From the NCBI GenBank assembly GCA_002914845.1, contig JXTC01000040.1, positions 1,364,925 through 1,428,924 on the forward strand: a stretch of 64,000 nucleotides of DNA, read 5' to 3'. Origin of the DNA: Trema orientale. Lineage: Eukaryota; Streptophyta; Magnoliopsida; Rosales; Cannabaceae. Within the stretch, counting starts at the first letter, position 1, and every line of letters begins with the position of its first letter. Made by a program: the position numbers and the translations under genes. Under the pieces are notes generated by a model. It ran no database searches. It was not told the origin of the DNA and saw only the letters and a program-made list of their open reading frames with translations. Positions 11,221-22,667 of this stretch are shown in pieces.

Positions 11221-14200
11221 TCATGTTTTCAGGGGAGCCTTCTTCTCTCTGTCAGATATTCGAGCTGGAGCTGTTGAATGCGACTTGAACCGACCCCTTC
11301 CACCCTCTTCCTTTTCCTGGACAATGGTAACCATAAATCTTAACTATCATTGAAACTCTCTTTTCTCGTCTGGTTGCACAGAAAATGTAAAGAAAAGTAG
11401 TACGGATATGATATAAGTCTCGAACTGAAATGGTTCTAAGATCATAAGAAGCAATAATGACACAGCAGCTTTTTATCAAATAGTAACATTATAACAACAA
11501 CAAAACAGAATCTGTGTTTATTTTGTAATCTCACAAAATTCAGTGTCCCATCTGGTTGCTAGAAGGACAAGAAAAACTAAAAAATCCAACAATATCAGGA
11601 CTTACAAGGTATAAGATCCGAATCTAAGAAAAGATATGGCATTAGGAATGGAAAGATCTATGTTCTTTTCCTCACTATTCAAAGATATGGAATTAAGAAT
11701 GGTCAAAAGATCTATGTTCTTTTCCTCACTATTCAAACAACTTATTAAGTGTTTAGTTATCATAATATATAAGACTATGATATAGCAGCCACGTACATTT
11801 GTTGTGCATATTTACTTTCACCCGAACAATTAAGTTCAGAAATAAGTTTACCTTTTTCTTAACAATCTGAACCACATCTTCATCATGAAGATTGTGACCA
11901 AGACCACAATGTTGAGGGTAGTGCCTTGCACTTATACCCCACACCAACACATATTTAACATCCTTGACCAAACTCCTGTGTATGTGATTACAGAAGTCTT
12001 CAACTGTGCAGCCACCCCTGTCCTATAAGACAAACCAAGAGGAAAGAAATCATTGAGAGAGCGCAATAAATTTGAAGCTTTAAATAGATAGTCTAAATAA
12101 TATCAAACATACATTAGATAGCACTACAGGGTCAGAAAAATCAGGTTGCTGCCCTTGTGGCTTCGTATAAACTCTAACAAGCCCCATTTCTTCCCACATC
12201 TTTGCGAGCAGTCTATCTAAATTCAGCTGTTTAATCAACACAGAAATTAAATTTAAGATCAGAGCTCAATACTAGTGTTAAAAAAACAACGTCCTCCATC
12301 ATTCACTAGTAAAAAAATGAAAGCATTGAACTTGCCTTCAGATTGCAGCTTATAACAACAGAACTTGGTTGTCTTGCCAATTTGTCCACATCATCAATAC
12401 CAATAACATCTATCTTGTTGTATACATATACACATTTCATGTATTTACGATTTCCTTCAATGACATCAATAAGATCATCCACTGTTGCATCCTCACGAAA
12501 TAGCACCTACAAAGAATCCATTATCAAATGAACTTGACTCCCATAGGACAGATGCATAACAGAAGTATGTGCCTATACAGAGATATAATACACTTGAAGC
12601 AGAAAGTATCAGCTGGTTCAATCAATAAAGTCTCTGAGTGCCATACCTCTGCGTTGTGAATTTTGTATTCATGTAAGATTTGATAACAAAGCTTCTCATC
12701 CACATGAGTTAAAGGGAGAGTGCTGTTAAATGAAATGCCCCCAGTTTTTTTCTTTTTGAAGTATATCTACCAAGAAACAATGTTGAAAACCCAGTTAAGT
12801 TTCCCATAGAAATATTGAAACAAAATCAAAAGTAGAAACTAAGAGAACCATCAACACAGAAAGAAATCCAACTAACATGTTTTGGAAGTTGCATAAAGAT
12901 GTAAACTTACTTGAGGTGGTCTTTTGTTTAAACGCAAACCCACGGCTTCCAGCTCCTTAGTCAATATTTGCCGATGACCCTCACTCTGATGTAATGTAAA
13001 AAAAATTTTATCGTATCATAAGATTGTTGGACTAAAACAAATGACGCAGAAACCAAAAAAGATAAAGTAGGCGGCCCAACCAACAAGACTTCATAACTTA
13101 AATCAGTTGCTCTTATATTATGTGGGGTGGGCTGAGGGGGATGTTGGTGGAGGGAAAACTATAGATACAAACTAGATACTTACTTTTGAGGCATCAAGAA
13201 CCATCAGAACAATGTCAGAAGACTTGGCAACAGCAATAACCTGACAGCAACACAGTGGCACATATTATTAGTAAATTACCTATACACTTGCAGTATTAAG
13301 CATAATAATTGCCAACGAATGACCAACGTTAAGTCTAAATTTATTTCCACTAATAAGAGTAATAAGTATTACTCTTAATAAAAATACAGATATGATGAAA
13401 CTTTCTGAAAGCCCAACTTTACCTGCCTTCCACGGCCCTTGCCTTCAGAAGCACCTTCAATGATTCCGGGAAGATCAAGCAGCTGAATTTTTGTATCGTT
13501 GTAGTGTATAATACCAGGAATGCAGGTAAGCGTTGTGAACTCATAAGATGCAGCTTCTGATTGAGTACCCGTTAGCATTGTCAAAAGTGTGGACTTCCCC
13601 ACACTACAAACCAACAAATTAAATATGGTAAGAATTTGGATTCTCTCACACACACCCATATGAATTCAAAGCGGCAAAATTCTAGTAAATATATGCCGTA
13701 TGAAAGAAAATAAATAATTAAGCTACATGGGTCAAAAAAACAACGGAGAAAAACTCATTTCACAACACACAAGATATACACAAACATGTCCAAGTCATCG
13801 GATAGCAAACCTAGGAAAACCTATTAGTGCAACACGTCCATGGCCAAATTTTGTAACTTCAAAACCCTCTCCTCCTCCACTCGAACCCTGAGTCATAGAT
13901 TCATATAACAAATAACGAATCAACATACAATTCAATTGAAAATTTCACTCGCCGAGTTGGACGATACATCATCAAGAATTAAACAAAACAAAAAAAAAAA
14001 AAAAAGAAACAACTTAACAAAGTTCATAAACGATACACCGAAATAAGCAAAAAGTGGGCACAAGCACGCACCAACATAAAAGCTTTATACATTCCATACA
14101 TAAGACATTTCAGGGTGTAACCACCATGAATAAAAAATTCATAACAGTGGAGGAGTTGCATACCTTTGGAGGCTCCAGCAATTGAGTCCTCAGCTTTGCA

Positions 14201-14405
14201 ATCTTTGCCTTAAGCTGACCAAGATGATACTCTGCATTTTTTCATTATCAAAGATACAAATTATATATTGATTCAATCCATAAAGTTGATTACTGTAAAG
14301 AACAAAAAAAAAATCGACTTCAATTAAAAGGAAAATAAAATAAAATAAGAGAGAAGCTAAAAATAGACCTGTTGCTNTTTCTTTGATCTTTTCGATGATA
14401 CCCAT
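11221..14405 (-). CDS. DRG2: Developmentally regulated GTP-binding protein (DRG2 type, Obg/TRAFAC GTPase)
   Basis: This is a conserved eukaryotic translation-associated GTPase, expected to act in the cytosol with a DFRP-type partner. Eleven exons on the minus strand join in phase: 14369-14405, 14164-14231, 13811-13887, 13423-13603, 13184-13240, 12911-12985, 12647-12766, 12336-12506, 12113-12226, 11852-12022, 11221-11316; 388 residues as assembled. Visible motifs are G1 GFPSVGKST (from about residue 58), the switch region [10 protein letters not shown]3 [19 protein letters not shown]4 NKID and G5 ISCN, followed by a TGS domain and the end [13 protein letters not shown]. Arabidopsis DRG2 has 399 residues as I recall. 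The deficit lies at 14377, where one N replaces the stretch usually reading IEAEMARTQKNK. The intron after exon 8 has a GC donor (AAG/GCAAGT). A 5' untranslated intron is likely at 14424-14593. Confidence 0.95.
11632..11736. repeat. Two-copy tandem duplication in the last DRG2 intron
   Basis: A unit of about 51 bp containing GATCTATGTTCTTTTCCTCA is present twice (11632-11682 and 11683-11736) with a few differences. It lies inside the intron between the last two coding exons of DRG2 and is not expected to affect splicing. Confidence 0.8.
14377..14377. other. Single ambiguous base marking a collapsed assembly gap
   Basis: The base N lies in exon 1 of DRG2, directly between the codons for MGIIEKIKE and those for AT, which in other DRG proteins are separated by about 12 residues. 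One N therefore seems to replace about 36 missing bases rather than one. The reading phase is kept across it. Confidence 0.75.
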
Positions 14406-14772
14406 TTTTCTTTATTCTCAGTGCTGTAATCAAAGAAATTGAAAATAAATAAATAAATAAATAAATCGTCAGAATTTCTGTCTGTATAGTACAAAAAACG
14501 CTAGAATTTTCTCGGGAACCAAACAAACGATTGGAAGTATGATACGGGAAAATGGAGTTGATGAAACTGAAATTGGAGCTGTGGGTGACTCACCAAGACT
14601 CGGTTGAGTTGCCGTGCCGAACCGATGATCGCTTCCCTGGAGCTGGGAGCTGAGACACAGGAGGAGTTTTAGGGCTCAGAGGAGAGAGAATGTGGAGGAG
14701 TCTAAGCAAGTAAGTATCTGGACTCTTGAGTGGGAAAAAAAAAAAAAAAAAAAGTGTCTGGACTCCAAATTT

Positions 14773-14787
14773 ATGGGCTGGGCCCAT
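14773..14787 (-). promoter_or_regulatory. Candidate site II (TGGGCC/GCCCA) elements upstream of DRG2
   Basis: The near-palindrome ATGGGCTGGGCCCAT contains two overlapping TGGGCY motifs, the site II type bound by TCP factors in promoters of growth and translation genes. It lies about 180 bp upstream of the inferred 5' splice donor of the DRG2 untranslated exon. This is a motif call only. Confidence 0.45.
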
Positions 14788-15104
14788 ACTCATGGATCGG
14801 AGACCGGAGCCCCGCCTGATTCCGCCCTGGGAAATACATAAATACCCTTTTTTAAGCATATTTACATAGATACCGATTTTTTTTTTAATTTTGATAAATA
14901 CCCATACATATATTAATGACAACATATTAACAATCACTATCAGTAGTGAGTACCCATTTCTTTCGGTATACTTGTATAACTGTTTTTCACGTTGGTAATG
15001 GTGAAATATAGGCAAAAAAAGTGGGCACTGAGTCTAAATTTCGGGTTCAGGCCCATTCGGAGTGATCCATCCATGACTAACAAAGTAAAAATATATTTTT
15101 GTAT

Positions 15105-15459
15105 GGGATAATTGCAAAAAAATACCCTGAAGTTTGGGTGTTCTGTAATTTAAACCCTGAAGTTTGGACCCTGCAAAATAATACCCTGCGATTAAGAATA
15201 TCTGAAAATTAATACCCTGGACAGATTTTTTAATCAATTTTAAGAACGAAAAAATAATAATATTCTCCATTAAAACTAGATTAATTCATATTATTCATCT
15301 TAATTTTGAGGATATTATTGTATTTTATCAATTAAAAATCAACACAGGGTATTAATTTTCATAAATTTGTGATCTCAGGGTATTATTTTGCAGAATCCAA
15401 ACTTCAGGGTTTAAATTGCAGAACATCCAAACATGAGGGTATTTTTTTACAGTAATCCC
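15105..15459. mobile_element. Mutator-like MITE with long terminal inverted repeats (355 bp)
   Basis: The left arm starts GGGATAATTGCAAAAAAATA and the right arm, read on the minus strand, starts GGGATTACTGTAAAAAAATA. The arms pair over well beyond 80 bp, each with repeated CCCTGAAGTTTGG blocks, so the transcript would form a near-complete hairpin. A perfect 9-bp direct repeat TTTTTGTAT flanks the element (15096-15104 and 15460-15468), which points to Mutator-like transposition. It has no coding sequence. It lies roughly 500 bp upstream of the DRG2 transcribed region. Confidence 0.85.
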
Positions 15460-15897
15460 TTTTTGTATATATGATAAAAATAAAATAAAATAAATTTATT
15501 ACGTACTTTAGGGAGGTTAAGAAATGCACGTAAATTAAATTAAATTCTCACTTATTTTCTTTCTGGTAATTAAGAAATGCACAAAATTGTCTCTCACTTT
15601 TGAATCTAAGACAACGATAATCGAATTAGAATCAAACAGTAATACGGTAGAGCATGAAGGCTAGAAACATATACTACCAATAGGATTTAATTCACCATAT
15701 TACTCTAGATAACATTCTTTACCGTTTCCATGCTACTTAATTATATTCCAAAATATTATCGAAGAATAAACACGATTACAGACTAGTTTCTTATCGTTAA
15801 GTTTGGATTATGCTGAAAAACATAATCAAGAAGCATAGTTTTTAAAACTTCTCAAAACAGCGCTGAAAAAAAATGGCTTGTGCTAATCACTTCTGAA

Positions 15898-16205
15898 ATT
15901 TTTTGGGGTTTATAGAAATATGACCAAATTTTGGGCCCAATTTCAGTAAATGTCCCTTTGTCAAATGTTATAGCAAAATGTCCGGTATATATGCATATAT
16001 ACCAAGTGTAAAATTTTATATACCAAGTATAAAAAATTATATACCCAGTACATTTCAGTACAGTACCTAAAATTGGTAGATATGTGTATCTACCAAGTGT
16101 AAAAATATATATACCTGGACATTTAGCTATAAAATTTTAAAAGTAGACATCTACTTAATCAAATTTAAAATTTTGGTCATCCACCTAAATTTCTCAAATT
16201 TTTTA
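15898..16205. mobile_element. Degenerate inverted-repeat MITE, perhaps nested in an older one
   Basis: Both ends carry versions of the same sequence in opposite orientation: an AAATTTTTT/GAAAT/GACCAAATTTT block on the left and its complement on the right, then ATAGCAAAATGTCC against ATAGCTAAATGTCC. The centre is rich in GTATATA and ACCAAGTGTAAAA repeats. Flanking sequence on both sides (about 15798-15897 and 16206-16260) resembles arms of a second, AAGCATAGTTTTT-type MITE, suggesting nesting. No clear target duplication was found. Confidence 0.5.
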
Positions 16206-16787
16206 TCAAATACTAAGCTTCCAAAAACGGCCTTTTAGGCGATAAATTATAAGATCATTCGACATAAAACAGGTATTACTAGAAATAGATGCCACTGGCC
16301 CAACTAAGTCTAAAATAGATGTCACGTATTATTGCCAGTTCGGTTTCTCAGTTGAGTGCTTCAGTACAACCGATGACAAGTCCAAGTGGATTAAAAACGA
16401 GTCAGACGTTCCATTGGGTTACTTACGTCTGTTAAAATGAATGAAATATTGTTTCAAAATGAAGACTTCGCGTGTCCTCTCCGGTCTACCAACGTCGTTA
16501 AATCAAGAAACAAATGTTTTGAATTTTAGACTGTTAACCGGTTCATACTCGTTAACTGCACACTTATATGGTTTTCTCGTTTACGCTTCAGTCGAAAGCG
16601 AGCGCCAAATCATTACCAAATAAAGAATTATTCGTTTCGGATGAGAAAAAATGTGAAAAAGAAAAACTTAAGAAAATGTATCATAAACCATACGAAGCAT
16701 TAACATATTTTTATCATCAGCGGTTACAATCTGATACCTTTATTTCCTATTTAGACTAAACAGTTAGAATGTCAATTATTTACAATG

Positions 16788-19700
16788 TTACAAGTACCCC
16801 GATCGTGTTTCATGCGTACTTCTCCCACCTACTCCGGCCAAACTGTTTGAGCCAAGATTTGGAGGAACCTGAGAGTGCATCTCAGCAAGCTGCCTCACTC
16901 GTAGCAGTATTGGAGCTGGGATCGGAACCGCGGCATGTTTCCGGGAATTCATCTACATAGTCGATCATCGAAAAGAAAAAAGTACAGCTAAACAACCAGC
17001 CAAATTAATTACAAAGCAAAGCTAAATTATTTGAAAGCTGGGAAAGGGCAAAATATGTCGATTTGCAACATCGCAAATGCCTACTATGAAAAATCCTGGA
17101 AATAGGCCCACCAAGTTGAAATGGCAGTGGGCATAGTTGATTCCCGTGCGCATTCTACCTGACAATAAGTAGTGGTTGCTGATGGATGCAAACTAAAGGG
17201 AAAATTTGTGAAGATAGGTTTTAGCTTTCAAGAAACTAGAAGATATGGAAATGCACAGGAGAAAATACCATCTTGGAAAATCTAGTTCGTAGATACTAAG
17301 CAATGAGTTCAAAATAAAGCACCCATGTGCCGACATGTAAAACGCTTCACACATTGATAACCCACTTAAGTTAGAAGAAAAGAAGAAAAACTAAACAGTA
17401 ACAAGTACTTACTCCCTCGTCAGGAGGTGTCTGTGTGATGCTAGCTTTCAACAGGTTCCTCCACTTGTCCTATAAAATAAAATCCTATTTCAGCCTAAGA
17501 ACGTCAATATTTTTTTTTTTTGAGGGAATTCATCGATGGTTCTTATTGTTATCATAATAGCAACACAACTGTTGACAACCTGTACCTTGAGATCAACAGA
17601 TGTGCGGTAGGAATAGGATGCAAAAGCAAGTCTTTTGATCTCAGACCACCTCCCAGCGCCACATTTGGACACACCATCTACTAATTTCATAACCTCAACA
17701 AGAGTCCAAGCTCTATGATGTTTCCTTCTCATCCCACCTTTTGCAGTAGGAACAGTTGCTATATTATCATCTGAAGTGTCGTCATATGAATCTGTCTGTT
17801 TTGGATCCAGATTCTTTCCCAGTTGAACTGTACCCATGGCTGCACATTGCTCATCTTTTTCTGCCTCAGAGGTGAGCTACACAGGAGACAAAACCATCAC
17901 CACAAGGGTATGTATTCAATCAATTTATCAACGCAAGATAGATAATGCACATATCAGTTATGTTAGGAAGACCAAGAAACCAGAAGAGGCAATCATACTA
18001 CAAAACTTGATGTTATGTCCAACCCACTATAGGCTGGTAGGCTGGATGTATTATGAATCCCAGAAGTCAAATATAGTTTCAGCACTAAGCCACTAAGCAA
18101 CCATAACTACAGAAGATCAACAAGTTGGAATGCAGTCAAACTAATTGAAAAGAGAGAAACGGGAGAAGGTATGGACTATGGTGTTTAAGATAGCCTTTCT
18201 TTTTCTTCTTTTGCAGGAAATATAGCCCTTCATGTTACGACAAAAAGAACATCAGGGTTCACTTCACCCTCATGTCAAAAAGAGACTAAGAATAACCAGA
18301 TAAAACTGACAAATAGTCCACATATTAATATATAATCACCAATATATGCTAAGCTGGTCTCACCAGTGGCTCACTCTGTTCAGAAGGAGATCTGAACTCC
18401 GAGACTTTATCTATCAATTCACTATCTGGCTGAGAACTAGGAACTGCAAGGGCCTTCTTCACCACTTCAGCTTCCATGCCCACACTACTTGGATGGAATC
18501 TCTATAAATTGCACTTCAATATCACTTCAGTTTTTTTGTCACGAGAACAATATCTAGCACTACTCAATTTTCATGATAAATTAGGAAAAAGCCAATGCTA
18601 AATTCACACATGGCAGCCTATTCTAATCTCAACAGAATCTTGAATGAACCAAAAAAATTTCTATAGATACAAGTGACGAGTTCAGAAGAGCAGAAAGACG
18701 CACTTTAAGCAGTAAACAAAATCACATGCTTAATCACCTATATTTCAAAATCAGAAGTTCAGAATATATGGCTAAGTTTCACAGCGCTAGTAAATTTTGT
18801 TCCAAAGAAATCCCAAAATTGCCATCAAGTCTCTCTCATATTCTACAGCACAATCTACAAATGTAATGTAATAAAACACAGTATGCCCAGAGATTTTGTA
18901 ACCCCATACTAGATATGAAACCAGCAGAACCCAAAATTTTCAAATATAAAAAAGCAATGATCATATAACTAAGACACGTGGTATTTTACCTACCATAAGA
19001 GCCTTTATATTTTTCCTTGGACGGCTTCTTCGAACCCGAGAAACACATGGAATCTGAACCCCAGATCCACCAAGAGAGTCCAAGCGTGTCAACATGATTC
19101 TCTCATTAAAAGAGACATTTTTAACAGGCCTGGGACAAGATTTTGGAGATGTCCATCCCAATCCAATATTTTTGGCCGAGCTATGCACTTTGGGGCTACA
19201 ATCTCTAGATTCAGCTTCAGAAAGTTCTTCAATATATCTCCTTGTCGGCTTCCGAACTCTTTTGGCAGCTCTTTGTTCTGCGTTAAGATCCTCACTGCCA
19301 AAATCAAATCCTACGCTATCACTGAATCTTTTTCCTGAAACAATTTCATGATCTTCCATTTGGCTATCACAGTTAGTTGGTGAATTCTTGGAGCTGACAT
19401 TCATTGCTTCAGCTGCGGACCCTTCAGCAAATGTATCATTTTCATTCTTACAGCTTTCTTCCTTTACCTTATCAACCAATTTATTGTCTTTGATTGTGAA
19501 AGTTGTGGCTGTAACATCACAAGAATTAGTCAACCCCATTGCAATCCTTCTCTTAAGCCACATTTTGTCTTTGACAGTAGTTTCACGCCCAAAAGTTGCT
19601 TTAAACAATTCATGAAGTTCTCTGATTGACATGTTGTCCAAGCATATTTCCGCCTTCAACTTTGAAAAATCAGGCTTCCCATTATTGCAGACAGCAGAAG

Positions 19701-20981
19701 TTGATGACCCAGTTTCAGGTTGTCCATCTGAAGGCTTAGAGAACTCCACAGCACTCCCAGACAAACTCTTGCAGTTGCCACCTACTATAGGTGCGAATGA
19801 AGGGACAATTTCCTGCATGCAAATTTCAGATTGGTGCTTCTCATCAATAGTAGGCAATTTATCATGCTGATAAAAACTTGCTGTCTACATTCATAAAAGC
19901 AGAAAAATCATCAGGAGATCAACAGGCTACGCTGAGCCTCTTTTCCTTTTTGACCTCTTGCAACATCTCTTTAATGTACTACTAGAGAGTTTTTTTGGTC
20001 AGGAAGGACCCAAGAATGTTAATAACTAGACAAGCTGAAACTTCACATATATTTGCAGACATGCTTGCAGACAAAAAGACACCATCAGCAGGAGCAGGGA
20101 ACTAAATGCAGCACAAGAGGAGGAGAAAAACTCCTAAGTAGAAAAAAAAACAGACACCACGAATAAGAGAATACCATCTTACAAGGGGTATTTTATACAA
20201 CCAGTTTCAAGGAGTACGAATTACATCCATCATCAGAGTATATAGCTAATCTTTTCCTACTTTTTAATTTTTGGCTGGAAAACTAATTTTTCTCTTACTT
20301 CATTATACACTAAATTCATGTTTTTTTTTTTTTTTTTTTGGATAAGAAACTCAAATTGTATTAATCAAAAGCTTAATACAAAGGAAGTGGATAAGTAATC
20401 CACAGAAAGGAACCGACTACAATAAAGGGGTCCAGTTCCTAACTACATCAGAGAAAGTAAAACTCTTGAAATCCTTTACATCTAAGACCAAATAAAGGGG
20501 TCCAGTTCCTAACTACGTCATGTATTGATACACTGAAAGCGACAACAATCCAAGCAGGATAAAACACTAAACTTTAAGGATTTTAAAACTTGTCATAAAT
20601 TCTGAACAGTACTATTCTCCACCACATGAAACACCTAGAATTCAGTAGAGTTTGAAGAGCTTTTCAATTCGGAACTTCTATAAGAGCTCATAATGAAACA
20701 CAAATAAAATGCATGTTTAAACTTAAAAATACTAGAAGCACCTCAAGGTCTGAAGTCAATTTTTCTGCATCAGCTTCTGCATTACCAGAATGGGACAAAC
20801 CTGCCATATATTCATTGCTTAGATGTGAACATCAACGTGGATTTTTTTTTTTTTTTGAAGACAAATTAAAATGGCAGAAACACAAGTGCTCAAATGATAA
20901 AAAATCTTACAATATGTCCACTTTTCATATCGGCATTCTATTTCATTATGCTTATAATTCTGTGATAATAAGTCACTAAAG

Positions 20982-21024
<43 letters not shown>

Positions 21025-22167
21025 ACATAAAAGTTTGACAAAGTCTTAATCTTAAGAACTGCCTCAAAAATCCTAGGAAAAGAAAAGAAAATGATCCAAG
21101 TCAGGTTTGGACTTATTAGGACTGAACAAATTGAGGTATAAGACATCCACAAGAAAACAAAAGTTTCAAAAAGACAACCGCCCCACCAAAAAACATGTGG
21201 GAAGGAAAAAAAAAATGTAAAAAGGCAAACTAAAAGCTAGAACTATCCATTGATTAGAGAAATAAGTCTTCACTTGCCTTAAAACTAAATAGCTTTTTGT
21301 AGAACTTATATTATTTCCGTACTGTTAAAGTTAGAAATGACTCAATAGTAAAATAGTACCACAGAAACCTTCTGAGCTTTCCAACTGAAGCTTCACAATG
21401 GCAGACCCTTCGTCCTTGGACATGCACTCTGCAGTCTTCCCACTGTCTGCAACACCATGCATTTCGGTCTTGTCGTCTACAAGAAAATCCTCAACCTCCA
21501 TTACTTCATCATCTGTTGCAGGCACAAATCTCCCATCACCTTCAACCTGGACATCACATAAACCATCACAGCATATTAAAGATAACAAAACAGCATAAAA
21601 ACACCTCATAATGCTTCCGTAAGCAAAAACAAATAGTATACTTAATATTAGTTCAAAAATATCCCAATACAACAATTCTCATCCCAGCCCAGATATTGTA
21701 CCAGACTATAACACCATATATAAAAAAAAACATTGCGGTTATCAAATAATAGCCGCCTTTTTAGTCAGATACAATGCACAAAGGCCACCAAAATCAAACA
21801 AAATAAAACCGTTTAACACGATAATCAAAAGCTTTGATTCGTGAAATTATTAAACTCCATATTGTGTCTACACTTCCATTACTCATCTGAAACCTGCTCC
21901 GCATTGGAAAAGAGCTCAAGTTTCTGATGTTTCAACATTTCTGTGCCCTCTCTCAAGAGACTAGACAGGAACAGGAAAAGCAACAACAGTACATAGCATA
22001 AGAAATCAACACGATGCAAAATATTAAGGGGAATGTACCCGAACGAGCTTGTATACGACTGGATCGGCGATATACTTTGGTGAAGACGAAGAAGGGCTAC
22101 TCTTTTCACACCCACTCTCCTCACACTTACCTTCATCATTCTTCTCAACTCCAACCTCTGTTTCCAT
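16788..22167 (-). CDS. TRF-like Myb/telobox DNA-binding protein (TRFL3/TRFL6 group)
   Basis: This is a probable nuclear DNA-binding protein with one C-terminal Myb domain of the telobox type. Eight exons join in phase to 635 residues: 22039-22167, 21369-21546, 20742-20800, 18994-19884, 18364-18501, 17586-17876, 17413-17469, 16788-16952. The Myb domain lies at about residues 517-572, from KHHRAWTLVEVMKLVDGVSK through GRWSEIKRLAF to the telobox core VDLKDKWRNLLKAS, split by an intron directly before DKW. After it comes the family-conserved RKHAAVPIPAPILLRVRQLA. The large exon 4 encodes an acidic, low-complexity region with a helical block ELHELFKATFGRETTVKDK and an AAKRVRKPTRRYIEE basic block, a likely nuclear localisation signal. 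A 5' untranslated intron is probable at 22202-22664. Its position next to DRG2 matches, from memory, TRFL3 (AT1G17460). Its DNA targets cannot be told from sequence. Confidence 0.88.
20322..20520 (-). repeat. Possible retroposed fragment with poly-A tail and short duplication
   Basis: A run of 18 T at about 20322-20339 would be a poly-A tail on the minus strand, followed by TTGTATTAATCAAA-type sequence common at plant non-LTR element ends. The 26-bp motif around AATAAAGGGGTCCAGTTCC occurs twice (about 20421 and 20494). There is no coding trace. It lies in an intron of the TRF-like gene. Confidence 0.25.
20989..21021. repeat. GA dinucleotide microsatellite
   Basis: About 16 GA units lie in the second coding intron of the TRF-like gene. 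Confidence 0.9.
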
Positions 22168-22667
22168 GATAAATCCACCACATGCAACTCAAATACACCA
22201 ACTGTAACCCCATAAACCAAAAACAAAAAAACAAAAATTTGATAAAACGTATAAAACACAAGCTCCTAAAATATACAAATGCACAACAATTGTCTTGCAT
22301 AAACTAAAACAATATTAAATAAGTGATTCTTGAGCTCATATACTAAAAATTCAATTAAAGAATGCACAAAATTAGAAATTTTTTTCTTTTTTTCATATTT
22401 AGGCAAAGGGAGCAAGAAAAGAAAGATAATATCACAAAGCTTGAATTTTGTCAAAAATAACAAATTGCACCAAAAAAAAAAAAATTTAACAAAATTAACA
22501 TTATAATGAACAAGAATTAAAGTATATAAAGCTAAACCCAGTCTCAAAATGCTGAAATTCACATACACAATGCACAAGTGCGAATAAAATGTCCCAAAAA
22601 AAAAAAAAAAAAAAATTGGAGACAAAACTAAGCAAGGAAAGCTAAATTAGAGAGTCTGGCTCACCAT

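Noticed and set aside
17080-17160. Alternative last exon of the TRF-like gene (reading VECARESTMP...)
   Set aside because: It has a possible acceptor, but the exon at 16788-16952 matches the family's conserved RKHAxVPIPAPILLRVR block; at most it is an alternative splice product.
22266-22625. 119-codon Phe/Leu-rich open frame on the minus strand
   Set aside because: It lies in the 5' untranslated intron of the TRF-like gene and is produced by poly-A/T tracts.
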